DNA of 64,000 bases from DASZQY01 sp035548515 (lineage in GTDB: Bacteria > Pseudomonadota > Alphaproteobacteria > Rhizobiales > Kaistiaceae). How positions within the stretch are numbered: the stretch's first letter is position 1; every line of letters begins with the position of its first letter. The translations under genes were made by a program, and so were the position numbers. The stretch covers positions 115,177-179,176 of the forward strand of contig DASZSW010000032.1 of assembly GCA_035548515.1 (NCBI GenBank), read 5' to 3'. Below the pieces are notes generated by a model. It searched no databases. It was not told the DNA's origin and saw only the letters and a program-made list of their open reading frames with translations. Positions 53,954-62,934 of this stretch are shown here, in pieces.

Positions 53954-55309
53954 ATGCAACGCTCCGCGGCAATCGCACTCGCTTTATCCGCCGCTGCCAT
54001 CGCCCTGCCGGTCTCGGGCTGGAGTGCGGACACCACGACTCTCACGGGCAAGGATGCCTTCGTCACGTGGAAGGACGCCAAGCCGGGCCTGCGCTATCTC
54101 ATCAAGCCCGGCGACCTGCCGGCCCCGTTTGCCACGAAGTCGGCCAGCAACGCGCCGGGCACCGTGGACCGGCCGGAGGGCGCCAAGCCGACGGTGCCCG
54201 ATGGCTTCAGCGTCGATCTCGTCGCCGACGGCTTCCAGCAGCCGCGCGTCATCCGGACTGCGCCGAATGGCGACCTGTTCGTCGCGGACAGCTCGGCCAA
54301 CACCGTCACCGTGCTGCGCATGGAGAACGGCAAGCTTGGGCAGAAGTCCGAATTCGCTGCGAACCTCAACCAGCCTTATGGCATTGCCTTCTATCCGGCT
54401 GGCGACAATCCGCAGTGGGTCTATGTCGCAAACGCCGACAGCGTCGTGCGCTTCCCGTACAAGTCGGGCGACCTCAAGGCCAGCGGCAAGGCCGAGCAGG
54501 TGATCTCCGGCGTCCCCGCCAACCATCACTGGACACGCGACATCGTCTTCTCGCCGGACGACAAGACGCTGTACCTGTCGGTCGGCTCCGGATCCAACAT
54601 CGCCGAGGAAGTCACCGACAAACCGGGCAACGGCATCGACGCCTTCATGAAGGCGCATTCGTTGGGCGAGATGTGGGGCGAGGAGCAGGGCCGCGCCGCG
54701 GTCATCGCCTTCGATCCCGACGGCAAGAACCGTCGCGTCTTCGCGACCGGCATCCGCAACTGCTCGGGCATGACGCTGCAGCCGACGACGAACGCACTCT
54801 GGTGCGTTACCAACGAGCGTGACGGTCTCGGCGACAACCTCGTGCCCGACTACGCCACCGCCGTGAACGAAGGCGCCTTCTACGGCTGGCCCTGGTACTA
54901 CATCGGCGACAACGAAGATCCGCGCGATCCGCTGAAGGGCCAGCGCCCCGACCTCAAAGGCAAGGTGACGGTGCCGGACGTGCTCTTCCAGGCCCACTCG
55001 GCACCGCTCAACATCACCTTCTACGAAGGCAGCATGTTCCCGTCCGAGTACAAGGACAGCGCGTTCGTGACGCTGCACGGCTCGTGGAACCGCGGCAACC
55101 GCACCGGCTACAAGGTCGTGCGGATGCTGTTCCAGGATGGCAAGCCGACGGGTGAGTACGAAGACTTCATGACCGGCTTCGTCGTTGACGACGGCAACGT
55201 TTGGGGCCGTCCGGTTGGCGTCACCGTGGCGCAGGATGGATCGCTGTTCGTCACCGAGGACGGCAGCGGCACGATCTGGCGCGTTTCGCACCAGGCCAAT
55301 CCGTCGTAG
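53954..55309 (+). CDS. PQQ-dependent sugar (sorbosone-like) dehydrogenase, first copy
   Basis: 451 residues from the ATG at 53954 (AGGA 8 bases upstream). Signal peptide 1-25 (ending GWSADT). The beta-propeller has LVADGFQQPRVIRTAPNGDLFVAD, GIAFYPAGDNPQWVYVA, TRDIVFSPDDKTLYLSVGSGSN, FATGIRNCSGMTLQPTTNALWCVTNERDGLGDNLVPDY and LHGSWNRGNRTGYKVVR. The set matches PQQ glucose/sorbosone-dehydrogenase-like proteins. Substrate unknown; the oxidation would occur in the periplasm and depends on PQQ, whose synthesis genes are not in the window. Confidence 0.87.
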   Translation: MQRSAAIALALSAAAIALPVSGWSADTTTLTGKDAFVTWKDAKPGLRYLIKPGDLPAPFATKSASNAPGTVDRPEGAKPTVPDGFSVDLVADGFQQPRVIRTAPNGDLFVADSSANTVTVLRMENGKLGQKSEFAANLNQPYGIAFYPAGDNPQWVYVANADSVVRFPYKSGDLKASGKAEQVISGVPANHHWTRDIVFSPDDKTLYLSVGSGSNIAEEVTDKPGNGIDAFMKAHSLGEMWGEEQGRAAVIAFDPDGKNRRVFATGIRNCSGMTLQPTTNALWCVTNERDGLGDNLVPDYATAVNEGAFYGWPWYYIGDNEDPRDPLKGQRPDLKGKVTVPDVLFQAHSAPLNITFYEGSMFPSEYKDSAFVTLHGSWNRGNRTGYKVVRMLFQDGKPTGEYEDFMTGFVVDDGNVWGRPVGVTVAQDGSLFVTEDGSGTIWRVSHQANPS

Positions 55310-55336
55310 TCTCGTCGAGCCGCGACAAGAACAGGC

Positions 55337-55368
55337 GCCCGGCGGCAGAACCGCCGGGCTTTCTTTTC
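55337..55368 (+). terminator. Terminator between the two dehydrogenase-like genes
   Basis: GCCCGGCGG (55337-55345) and CCGCCGGGC (55351-55359) form a perfect 9-bp stem with a 5-base loop, followed by TTTCTTTT. It lies 28 bases after the stop of the first copy. Confidence 0.85.
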
Positions 55369-55380
55369 CTGGGAGTAGCC

Positions 55381-56715
55381 ATGCTGACGAGCGTGCTGAA
55401 GGTTGCCGCGCCGCTGCTGCTGCTCGCCGGCAGCGCGCTTGCCGACGACACGCTGACCGGCAAGGACGCGTTCGGCGACTGGCATGCCGATCGCCCGGGT
55501 GTCCGTCGTCTGATCACGCCTGCCGATCTCCCGAAGGCCGAATTCACGCAGGCGAACGGCGAGGGCAGGCAGGCGGCGATCGCGCCCGTCCCGTCAGGCG
55601 GCGGCCCCGTCGTGCCGCCGGGCTTCACCGCGAAGCTTTTCGCCGACGGCCTCCAGGGCCCGCGCGTCATCCGCGTCGCGCCGAACGGCGATATCTTCGT
55701 CGCGGAGAGCGCCGCCGGACGCATCACCGTGTTCCGCACCGACGCTGCCGGCAACATCACCGATCGGAGCGTCTACGCCGAAGGTCTCGGCTACGCGTAT
55801 GGCATTGCGTTCTACCCGGCTGGCGACGTGCCGGTGTGGCTGTATGTCGCCGAAAGCGGGCGCATCATCCGCTACGCCTACAAGAGCGGCGACCTGAAGG
55901 CATCGGCACGCCCGCGCACGGTGCTCGGCGGCATCCCCGCGCAGGGCCACAACACGCGCGACATCCTGTTCTCGCCCGACAACCGGCTCATGTATCTCAC
56001 CGTCGGCTCGCTCACCAACGCTGCCGAAGGCCTGCCGATCAAGACGCCCGAGGAGATCGCGCTGCTCGAGACTGCGCTCGGCACCGGTGCCGCGTGGTCC
56101 GGCGAGCAGGGGCGCGCCTCGATCTTCACGTTCGATCCGTCCGGCAACGAGGGCCACATCATCGCCGGCGGCATCCGCAACTGCTCGGGTATCGCGATCC
56201 AGCCCAAAACCAACGCGTTGTGGTGTGCTGCCAATGAGCGCGACGGCATCGGCGCCGACGTCCCGCCCGACTTCGTCACCCACATAACCGACGGCGCCTT
56301 CTACGGCTGGCCCTGGTACTACATCGGCGACAACGAGGACCCGCGCCACCAGGGCGAGCGGCCGGACCTCAAGGGCAAGATCACTGTGCCCGACGTGCTG
56401 CTCGCACCGCACTCCGCCCCGCTCGGCCTCATCTTCTACGACGGCGCCATGTTCCCGGAGGAATACCGCGGCGACCTGTTCGCCACGATGCACGGCTCGT
56501 GGAACCGCGGTTCGCGCACCGGCTACAAGGTCGTGCGCATCCCGATGAAGGATGGCGTGACGACAGGCGCCTACGAAGATTTCATGACGGGCTTTGTCCT
56601 CTCCGACGACACCGTCGACGGCCGGCCCGTTGGCATCGCGGTTGCCAAGGACGGTGCGCTGCTGGTCAGCGAAGACGGCAACAATACGATCTGGCGGGTG
56701 TCGGTCGCGAAGTAA
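55381..56715 (+). CDS. PQQ-dependent sugar (sorbosone-like) dehydrogenase, second copy
   Basis: 444 residues from the ATG at 55381 (GGGAG upstream), signal peptide 1-21 (ending GSALA). It parallels the first copy over its full length: GPRVIRVAPNGDIFVAESAAGR, IAFYPAGDVPVWLYVA, RDILFSPDNRLMYLTVGS, GIRNCSGIAIQPKTNALWCAANERDGIGADVPPDF and MHGSWNRGSRTGYKVVRI. The pair is a tandem duplication. The frame is open upstream to 55201 inside the first copy's tail and the terminator. Confidence 0.87.
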   Translation: MLTSVLKVAAPLLLLAGSALADDTLTGKDAFGDWHADRPGVRRLITPADLPKAEFTQANGEGRQAAIAPVPSGGGPVVPPGFTAKLFADGLQGPRVIRVAPNGDIFVAESAAGRITVFRTDAAGNITDRSVYAEGLGYAYGIAFYPAGDVPVWLYVAESGRIIRYAYKSGDLKASARPRTVLGGIPAQGHNTRDILFSPDNRLMYLTVGSLTNAAEGLPIKTPEEIALLETALGTGAAWSGEQGRASIFTFDPSGNEGHIIAGGIRNCSGIAIQPKTNALWCAANERDGIGADVPPDFVTHITDGAFYGWPWYYIGDNEDPRHQGERPDLKGKITVPDVLLAPHSAPLGLIFYDGAMFPEEYRGDLFATMHGSWNRGSRTGYKVVRIPMKDGVTTGAYEDFMTGFVLSDDTVDGRPVGIAVAKDGALLVSEDGNNTIWRVSVAK

Positions 56716-56787
56716 TCGACCGACCGTCATGGCCGGGCAGGGTGTGGAGCGTTATATTCCAGCGTACATTTCGCAGAGACGATCTCG

Positions 56788-57111
<324 letters not shown>

Positions 57112-57116
57112 CACCC

Positions 57117-57818
57117 ATGAAACTCGACGTGCTCCAGCGGCTGAACGCGGCGCGCCAGAAGCGGCGGGCGGCCATTGCCGTCACCGATTTGGCTACTGGC
57201 CACGTGCGCGTCGTGCTTGAGGCCGAAGGCTACGATGCCGACCCGCTGGCGGCGGAATTGCGCCGTCGCTTCGCGTCTGGCGCGTCGGGCACATTCGCCG
57301 AGGCCAATACGTTCCTCACCGTGCACCTGCCGCCACCGCGCCTGATCGTCATCGGCGCGGTCCACATCAGTCAGGCGCTGGCGCCGATGGCGAGGCTTGC
57401 CGGCTTCGACATGACCATCGTCGATCCGCGTACCGCGTTTGCCACGCCTGATCGCTTCCCCGATGTGGCGCTCATGGCGGAATGGCCCGAAGACGCGATC
57501 CCCAAACTCGGCCTCGACCCGTTCACCGCCCTGGCTGCGCTGACCCACGATCCGAAGATCGACGACGGTCCGCTCGCCGCCGCGCTCCGCGCGGGCTGCT
57601 TCTATGTCGGCGCGCTCGGAAGCCGGAAGACGCAGGCCAAACGGCATGAACGACTGCGTGCGTTGGAATTGGACGAGCGGCAGGTGGCGCGTATCCGCGG
57701 CCCGATTGGCCTGCCGATCGGCGCGCAATCGCCGGCCGAGATTGCAGTTTCCATCCTCGCCGAGGTGATCCAGGCGCTGCGCAGCCGCGGTGTCGCGGCC
57801 AACGAGGCGGCCGCGTGA
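57117..57818 (+). CDS. XdhC/CoxI-type protein, C-terminal Rossmann domain
   Basis: 233 residues from the ATG at 57117. The last 140 residues form the XdhC C-terminal domain: LIVIGAVHISQALAPMARLAGFDMTIVDPRTAFATPDRFPD, AALTHDPKIDDGPLAAALRAGCFYVGALGSRKTQAKR and PIGLPIGAQSPAEIAVSILAEVI. It works with the preceding gene product on molybdenum cofactor delivery. Its stop overlaps the next gene's GTG start (GTGA). Confidence 0.85.
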   Translation: MKLDVLQRLNAARQKRRAAIAVTDLATGHVRVVLEAEGYDADPLAAELRRRFASGASGTFAEANTFLTVHLPPPRLIVIGAVHISQALAPMARLAGFDMTIVDPRTAFATPDRFPDVALMAEWPEDAIPKLGLDPFTALAALTHDPKIDDGPLAAALRAGCFYVGALGSRKTQAKRHERLRALELDERQVARIRGPIGLPIGAQSPAEIAVSILAEVIQALRSRGVAANEAAA

Positions 57819-59395
57819 AGTTCGGGCCCGTGCGGATCGTCGAGGCCGCGGGGGCGATCCTCGCCCATTCCGTTCGCCTGCCGGATGGGTCGCTGCGCAA
57901 GGGGACGACCCTTACTGCCGCGCATGTCGCGCAGCTGGCAGCCGCGGGCATCGCTGAAGTCGTGGTGGCGCGCCTCGATGTCGATGACGTTCACGAGGAT
58001 CAGGCCGCCGCCACTGTCGCCGCGGCGCTCGCGGGGCAGGGAGTGCGCGCCGAGCGGCCTTTCACCGGCCGCGCCAATCTCACTGCCGAGGTGGCGGGTG
58101 TAGTCGTCATCGACCGCGCCGCGATCGACCGGCTCAACCGCATCGACCCCGCGATCACTGTCGCGACCGTGCCCGAATACGCCTCGGTCACGGCGGGCCA
58201 GATGGTCGCGACGGTGAAGATCATTCCGTTCGCGGTATCTCAGGCGCGACTTGCCGCCGCCACTGCTGCGGCGGTCCCGCTGCGCGTCGCTCCCTTCCAC
58301 GCGGCCAGCGTCGGGCTGGTCGCAACCACGCTGCCCGCGCTCAAGCCGGCGGTGATGGACAAGACCCGGCGTCTGCTCGACGCCCGTCTTGCGCCCGCCG
58401 GCGCTTCAGTCATGCGCGAAGATCGCGTGGTGCACGACTCCGGGGCGGTGGCCGCCTCGCTCATGGCGCTGGCGCGCGCGGGTGCGGATCTGCTCATCGC
58501 TTTCGGCGCGTCTGCGGTCGTTGATGGGGACGACGTAATTCCCGCTGCGATTCGTGAAGCCGGCGGCGAAGTCACGCGGCTTGGCATGCCCGTCGATCCG
58601 GGCAACCTGATCGTGCTCGGCCACATCGGGGACGTGCCGGTGATCGGCGCACCGGGTTGCGCACGCAGTCCGAAGGAGAACGGCTTCGACTGGGTTCTGG
58701 CCCGCACGCTCGCCGGCATCCCGGTCACGTCTGATGACATTGCCAGCATGGGTGTCGGCGGTCTGCTCACTGAGATCGCGTCACGGCCCCAGCCTCGCTC
58801 CGGCCACGCATCGCGCATCGCCGCGTTGCTGCTTGCCGCCGGATCTTCGCGGCGCATGGGCGACGCGAACAAGATGATCGCGACCATCGGCGGCCGCGCG
58901 CTGGTCCGAATCGCCGCGGAAGCCGCCCTTGGCTCTGCGGCGCAGTCATTGACCGTCGTCACCGGCTACGCGCCGCAGGAGGTCGAAACCGCGCTGGCCG
59001 GGCTCGACGTGGACCGAATTCACAATCCGGATTTCGCAGGCGGTCTCTCCACGTCGTTGCGCGCCGGCATAGCGTCGCTCGGCGACGACCTCGACGGTGC
59101 GGTCGTACTGCTGGCCGACATGCCAGCGATCACGTCGGCTACCGTCGACCGTCTTGTCGAAGCTTTCCGTCCCGGCAGCATCGTCGTGCCGGTGTTCAAC
59201 GGGCAGCGGGGCAATCCCGTCGTATGGCCCCGCCGTTTCTTCCCCGAGCTGATGGCGGTCACAGGCGACACCGGAGGCCGCCGCCTGATCGAGGAGCATC
59301 GCGATATGGTTATCGAGGTTGAACTCGGCGCCGACGTTGCCCTCGACGTGGATACACCGGACGCTCTGGCTGCTGTCGGCGGGCAGCCCGGTTGA
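57815..59395 (+). CDS. MoeA-like molybdopterin-binding domain fused to MocA-type nucleotidyltransferase
   Basis: 526 residues from a GTG at 57815. The N-terminal two thirds (about 1-330) look like the molybdopterin-binding part seen in MoeA/MogA proteins (GAILAHSVRLPDGSLRKGTTLT, LLIAFGASAVVDGDDVIPAAI). The C-terminal third (about 333-526) is a MobA/MocA-type NTP transferase: LLLAAGSSRRMGDANKMIATIGG, VVLLADMPAI and GQRGNPVVWPRRFF. MocA adds CMP to molybdopterin to give MCD. Fused proteins of this order serve xanthine-dehydrogenase family enzymes. No such enzyme is visible in the window. Confidence 0.85.
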   Translation: MKFGPVRIVEAAGAILAHSVRLPDGSLRKGTTLTAAHVAQLAAAGIAEVVVARLDVDDVHEDQAAATVAAALAGQGVRAERPFTGRANLTAEVAGVVVIDRAAIDRLNRIDPAITVATVPEYASVTAGQMVATVKIIPFAVSQARLAAATAAAVPLRVAPFHAASVGLVATTLPALKPAVMDKTRRLLDARLAPAGASVMREDRVVHDSGAVAASLMALARAGADLLIAFGASAVVDGDDVIPAAIREAGGEVTRLGMPVDPGNLIVLGHIGDVPVIGAPGCARSPKENGFDWVLARTLAGIPVTSDDIASMGVGGLLTEIASRPQPRSGHASRIAALLLAAGSSRRMGDANKMIATIGGRALVRIAAEAALGSAAQSLTVVTGYAPQEVETALAGLDVDRIHNPDFAGGLSTSLRAGIASLGDDLDGAVVLLADMPAITSATVDRLVEAFRPGSIVVPVFNGQRGNPVVWPRRFFPELMAVTGDTGGRRLIEEHRDMVIEVELGADVALDVDTPDALAAVGGQPG

Positions 59396-59429
59396 CGCCT
59401 CCCGGCGCCGCCATGCATATGAGCGCGGC

Positions 59430-60128
59430 ATGAATCTGTGGCTCACCGACGTCCTGTCGCCCGTAGCGCTGCTCCACCACGTGGCGCTGTTCCTGATCGT
59501 CGTCGCCATCGCCATGCCGACGATCGCCCTGGTGCGTTGGCTGGCGCTGGCGGCCGGCGTCGTTGGTGGCGTCGCTACCATCGCGCTCGGCTACAACGCG
59601 ACCGAAGGCTTCTGGTGGGCGCTGCTGGTGGTCGTCGCGCTGCTGCGCGTGGTCCTCGCCTCGAACTGGCGCATGGGCGGCCGCCTCAGCGACGAGGCTC
59701 AGATGTTTCACGAGCGGGCCGTGCCTGGGCTCAACGCCGGGCAGGTTCGTCGGCTCCTGGCGGTGGGTCGCTGGCGTGAGGTTGTGCCGGGCACGGTTTT
59801 GACCAAGACCGGCGAGCGCATCGCGGAACTCGTGTTTGTCGTGCGCGGGCAGGTCGATATCGTCGTCGATGGCCGCAAGATCGCGGAGGTTGGTCCGGGA
59901 TCCTTGGTCGGCGAGACCGGGATCTCCACCGGCGAGGCTGCCATGGCCACCGCCGTTTGTGCGACGCCGGTGCGTTACCTCGGGTTCGAGGCGGGCCGGC
60001 TCTATCGCCTGCTCGACAGCCACGCTGAATTGCAGGACGCCGTTGAACTCGCGGTTGAACGCAGTCTCCGCGAGAAGCTCAACCGCTCCAATCTCGCCGC
60101 CGCCCACGGCGAACGCCCACCGCGGTAG
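59430..60128 (+). CDS. Popeye-like membrane protein with cyclic-nucleotide-binding-like domain
   Basis: 232 residues. Three closely packed membrane segments (about 14-35, 36-56 and 62-80) are followed by a jelly-roll domain (about 105-205): WREVVPGTVLTKTGERIAELVFVVRGQVDIVVDGRKIAEVGPGSLVGETGISTG in outline. The three-helix plus cNMP-domain order is that of animal Popeye proteins and their bacterial relatives. The phosphate-cassette Arg usual in CRP-type domains is Met/Ala (AAMATA). Function unknown; signalling by ligand binding is inference. Confidence 0.8.
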   Translation: MNLWLTDVLSPVALLHHVALFLIVVAIAMPTIALVRWLALAAGVVGGVATIALGYNATEGFWWALLVVVALLRVVLASNWRMGGRLSDEAQMFHERAVPGLNAGQVRRLLAVGRWREVVPGTVLTKTGERIAELVFVVRGQVDIVVDGRKIAEVGPGSLVGETGISTGEAAMATAVCATPVRYLGFEAGRLYRLLDSHAELQDAVELAVERSLREKLNRSNLAAAHGERPPR

Positions 60129-60249
60129 CTGTCAGCAGCCTTGCCGGCTGGCTGCCAATCTCTTGATTCTGCGAACGAATCGCCGAAATCGGCGTTGCAT
60201 TTGCATGGCGACGGCGTGAACCTGTCCTCATAGGAGTCGGGCTTCTCCC

Positions 60250-60516
60250 ATGGCTGCACTCGATCTGCGCAACCTCGACAGTTACGGGCTCACCACCGCC
60301 GAGATCCTCTACCACCTGCCGGATCATCGCTCGCTGCTTCAGACGTACGTCTGGCAGGGCTACGACCTTGCTCCACGTTTCCCGAAGCTCCGCGATTTTC
60401 TGGATTTCTGGGAGGCCAAGCTCGAGGGCCCGCTGCACTCCGTGAAGGTCGCCCATCGGCGGCTGATCTCGCCGACGGAGGTGCGCCTCGCGACGACGGA
60501 ACTCAGGCTCCACTAG
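60250..60516 (+). CDS. usg: Usg-family protein
   Basis: 88 residues. RNLDSYGLTTAEILYHLPDHRSLLQTYVWQGYDLAPRFPKLRDFLDFWEAKLEGPLHSVKVAHRRL in outline matches Usg, a small alphaproteobacterial protein first found beside trpF/trpB. It is soluble and rich in Leu and Tyr. The function is unknown. It lies between the Popeye-like gene and the convergent SDR. Confidence 0.85.
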   Translation: MAALDLRNLDSYGLTTAEILYHLPDHRSLLQTYVWQGYDLAPRFPKLRDFLDFWEAKLEGPLHSVKVAHRRLISPTEVRLATTELRLH

Positions 60517-60522
60517 GCGAGG

Positions 60523-61260
60523 CTATCCCCGTCCGACGTACGGCATGGTGGTCGCCATCACCGTCATGAACAGCACGTTGGCGTCCAGCGGCAGGCCGGC
60601 CATGTAAAGCACGGCGCTCACCACATTGCTCACGTCCATCCGCGGCTCGCTCGCGGTCGTGCCGTTGGCCTGAAGCGCGCCGGTCTGCATGCGCGTTGTC
60701 ATGTCGGTGGCCGCGTTGCCGATGTCGATCTGCCCGCAGGCGATGTTCCACTGGCGGCCTTCCAACGCGGTCGCGCGGGTGAGGCCTGTGATTGCGTGTT
60801 TCGTCGCGGTATAGGGCGCCATGTTTGGCCGCGGCACGTGCGCCGAGATGGAGCCGTTGTTAATGATGCGGCCGCCCTGCGGCGATTGCGCCTTCATCAG
60901 GCGGACTGCTTCCTGTGTGCACAGGAAAGGCCCGGTGAGATTTGCGGCGACAGAGGTCTGCCATTGCTCGAAGGTGATCTCATCGATCGGCAGCGACAGG
61001 CCGACCCCTGCGTTGTTGAACAAAAGATCGAGACGGCCAAACGTCCGCTTCACCTTGGCGAACAGCGCCGAGACTGCCTTTGGATCGCCGACGTCGGTCG
61101 GTACGGCAAGCGCCCCGCTGCCGATCTCGCGGGCTACCGTCTCCAGCGGTTCAGCGCGGCGTCCGGCGATGGCGACGGCGTAACCCGCGCGGGCGAGGCC
61201 GAGCGCCAACGCCTTGCCAATGCCGGAGCCGCCGCCGGTGACCAGCGCGACTTTGCTCAT
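60523..61260 (-). CDS. SDR-family NAD(P)-dependent oxidoreductase, coupled to Anbu
   Basis: 245 residues. The classical SDR order is intact: TGGGSGIGKALALGLARAG, NNAGVGLSLPIDEITF, and the catalytic Ser-Tyr-Lys in NGSISAHVPRPNMAPYTATKHAI. The substrate is unknown. The ATG overlaps the Anbu stop (ATGA), so it is co-translated with the protease gene, even though SDRs are not a fixed part of the Anbu cassette. Confidence 0.9.
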   Translation of the reverse strand: MSKVALVTGGGSGIGKALALGLARAGYAVAIAGRRAEPLETVAREIGSGALAVPTDVGDPKAVSALFAKVKRTFGRLDLLFNNAGVGLSLPIDEITFEQWQTSVAANLTGPFLCTQEAVRLMKAQSPQGGRIINNGSISAHVPRPNMAPYTATKHAITGLTRATALEGRQWNIACGQIDIGNAATDMTTRMQTGALQANGTTASEPRMDVSNVVSAVLYMAGLPLDANVLFMTVMATTMPYVGRG

Positions 61261-62003
61261 TGCGATTTGTATGGCGGGGAGGGGATCGCCTTGTGCGCGG
61301 CACGCAGCGCCGCCGACCAGCGTTCGCGCAGGTCGTGGAAGTACGGCTCCGCCGCCTCCACCCGGTAGCTCAGCTCGACCCGCTCGGTGTCCCGGCGGAT
61401 GGTGAGGAGGTCGATGGGCAGGCCGACGGACAGGTTCGAGCGGATGGTCGAATCCATCGAGATGAGACCAAGCTTCAGCGCCTCGTCGAGGGTCGTCGAC
61501 TCCGTCACCGAGCGGTCGAGGATCGGCTTGCCGTACTTGTGCTCGCCGATCTGAAGGTAGGGCGTGTCGGGCGTCGCCTCGATAAAGTTGCCGGCGGCGT
61601 AAATCATGAAGAGGCGCGTGCGGCCGCCGACGATCTGGCCGCCGAACAGCATCGAGACGTAGAAGTTGCTGCGGTCTTCCTGCTCGACGGTCGCGCCGAT
61701 CTCATCCTGCGCCTCGCGCACCGCGCGGCCGATAAACTTCGCGGCGGCGAACATCGACGGCATGTCGGTCAGCGTCTCGAGCTTGCCGGTCTCCGGGTTC
61801 TTCATGCCCTCCGTGACGAGCGTCAGCGCCGATTGGGTGACCGCGAGGTTGCCGGCAGTGGCAATCCCCAGGGCGCATGTACCCGGTTTCTCGAATACGT
61901 GCAGTTTGCGGAAGGTGGCGATGTTGTCGAGACCCGCGTTGGTGCGCGTGTCGGCGATCATCACGAGACCTTCGCGGACGAGGATGCCCACGCAATAGGT
62001 CAT
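61257..62003 (-). CDS. Anbu proteasome-type protease (bacterial ancestral beta subunit)
   Basis: 248 residues from the ATG at 62003. After the initiator Met the chain is TYCVGILVREGLVMIADTR, with the N-terminal nucleophile Thr (after Met removal) and the pairing Asp. FRKLHVF holds the Lys of the proteasome-type active site, close to position 33 of the mature chain. The rest follows the HslV/20S beta-like fold, with Anbu-type insertions around ATVEQEDRSNFYVSMLFGGQIVGGRTRLF. Anbu proteins assemble in helical or ring forms and lack a known ATPase partner; their peptidase activity is disputed. The window places it with a transglutaminase and an alpha-E protein. The frame extends upstream to 62087, but the normal N-terminus is at 62003. 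Confidence 0.92.
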   Translation of the reverse strand: MTYCVGILVREGLVMIADTRTNAGLDNIATFRKLHVFEKPGTCALGIATAGNLAVTQSALTLVTEGMKNPETGKLETLTDMPSMFAAAKFIGRAVREAQDEIGATVEQEDRSNFYVSMLFGGQIVGGRTRLFMIYAAGNFIEATPDTPYLQIGEHKYGKPILDRSVTESTTLDEALKLGLISMDSTIRSNLSVGLPIDLLTIRRDTERVELSYRVEAAEPYFHDLRERWSAALRAAHKAIPSPPYKSQ

Positions 62004-62108
62004 GGCCCTGCCCGCGTCATAGCTGCGCAACCCGCCCCGGCCCCCGAAACCGCCGCCGGATTGTGCGGTTTTGAGGCCGAGTCGCAACGAAAAAAGCAGG
62101 GCATGGTT

Positions 62109-62930
62109 TCAGCGGCCGCGGGTGATGTCCGCTACATGCACGTGTACCGCCAGGCTTTCGCCCCGGCCACCGTAGCGAACGCCCCGGATCGGGGCGGCAC
62201 CCAGATAATCCAGCCCTATCGCGGCCCGGACATAGGCGTCGGTGGGACTGATGCCGTTTGCCGGGTCGAAGCCCACCCAGCCGAGATCGGGGATGAGGGC
62301 CTCGGCCCAAGCGTGGCCGGCTTCCTGCTGGATGTAGTCGCGGCGGCAGAGATACCCGGATACGTAGCGCGCCGGAATGCCCAGATGGCGGACGGCGGCG
62401 ATGAAGATATGGGCGAAGTCTTGGCAGACGCCGTGGCCGATGCCGAAAGCTTCGATCGCGCTGGTGCCGGTGTCGGTGGCGTCGACGTCGAAGCGCAGAC
62501 GTTCGCGGATCGCCGCCATTAAGGCATGCATCACCTCCAGCGGTGCCCCGCCGGCCGTACGTGTGGCGATGCCGTCCGCGAACTCGCAGATGGCGGCGTT
62601 GGCGGTGGTCAACGTCGTGTCGCGCAGGAACACCTGTGCCGGGAATCGTTCGATCTGCCCGGTGACGATGCCGTTGGTATCGCTGGTCTCGATCTGGCCT
62701 TCGGCGACGATGGTGAGACCTTCGAGCGGGCCCTCCGCAGTGAAGGTGTGCACCGTGTTGCCAAACGGATCGGACGACTGATCGAGCCTGCAGTCGCGGT
62801 CCACGTCGATGCGCCAGTCGAGCACGAACTGGCCGTCGTGGCCGCGCGGCGAAAGACGGAGCACCTCGATCGCGCGGCTTGCCGGGACGGCGTAGGTGTA
62901 GGCGGTCTCGTGGCGGATGCTGATGCGCAT
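62109..62930 (-). CDS. Transglutaminase-like cysteine protease-fold protein of the Anbu cassette
   Basis: 273 residues. An N-terminal beta-sandwich domain (about 1-110) opens RISIRHETAYTYAVPASRAIEVLRLSPR. The catalytic triad is complete: Cys169 in GHGVCQDFAH, His206 in AGHAWAEAL, and Asp222 in GFDPANGIS. This two-domain form is constantly found with Anbu and alpha-E genes. It could cleave or form isopeptide or gamma-glutamyl bonds. A 105-base gap separates it from Anbu; the alpha-E gene ends 4 bases upstream. Confidence 0.92.
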   Translation of the reverse strand: MRISIRHETAYTYAVPASRAIEVLRLSPRGHDGQFVLDWRIDVDRDCRLDQSSDPFGNTVHTFTAEGPLEGLTIVAEGQIETSDTNGIVTGQIERFPAQVFLRDTTLTTANAAICEFADGIATRTAGGAPLEVMHALMAAIRERLRFDVDATDTGTSAIEAFGIGHGVCQDFAHIFIAAVRHLGIPARYVSGYLCRRDYIQQEAGHAWAEALIPDLGWVGFDPANGISPTDAYVRAAIGLDYLGAAPIRGVRYGGRGESLAVHVHVADITRGR

Positions 62931-62934
62931 GACG

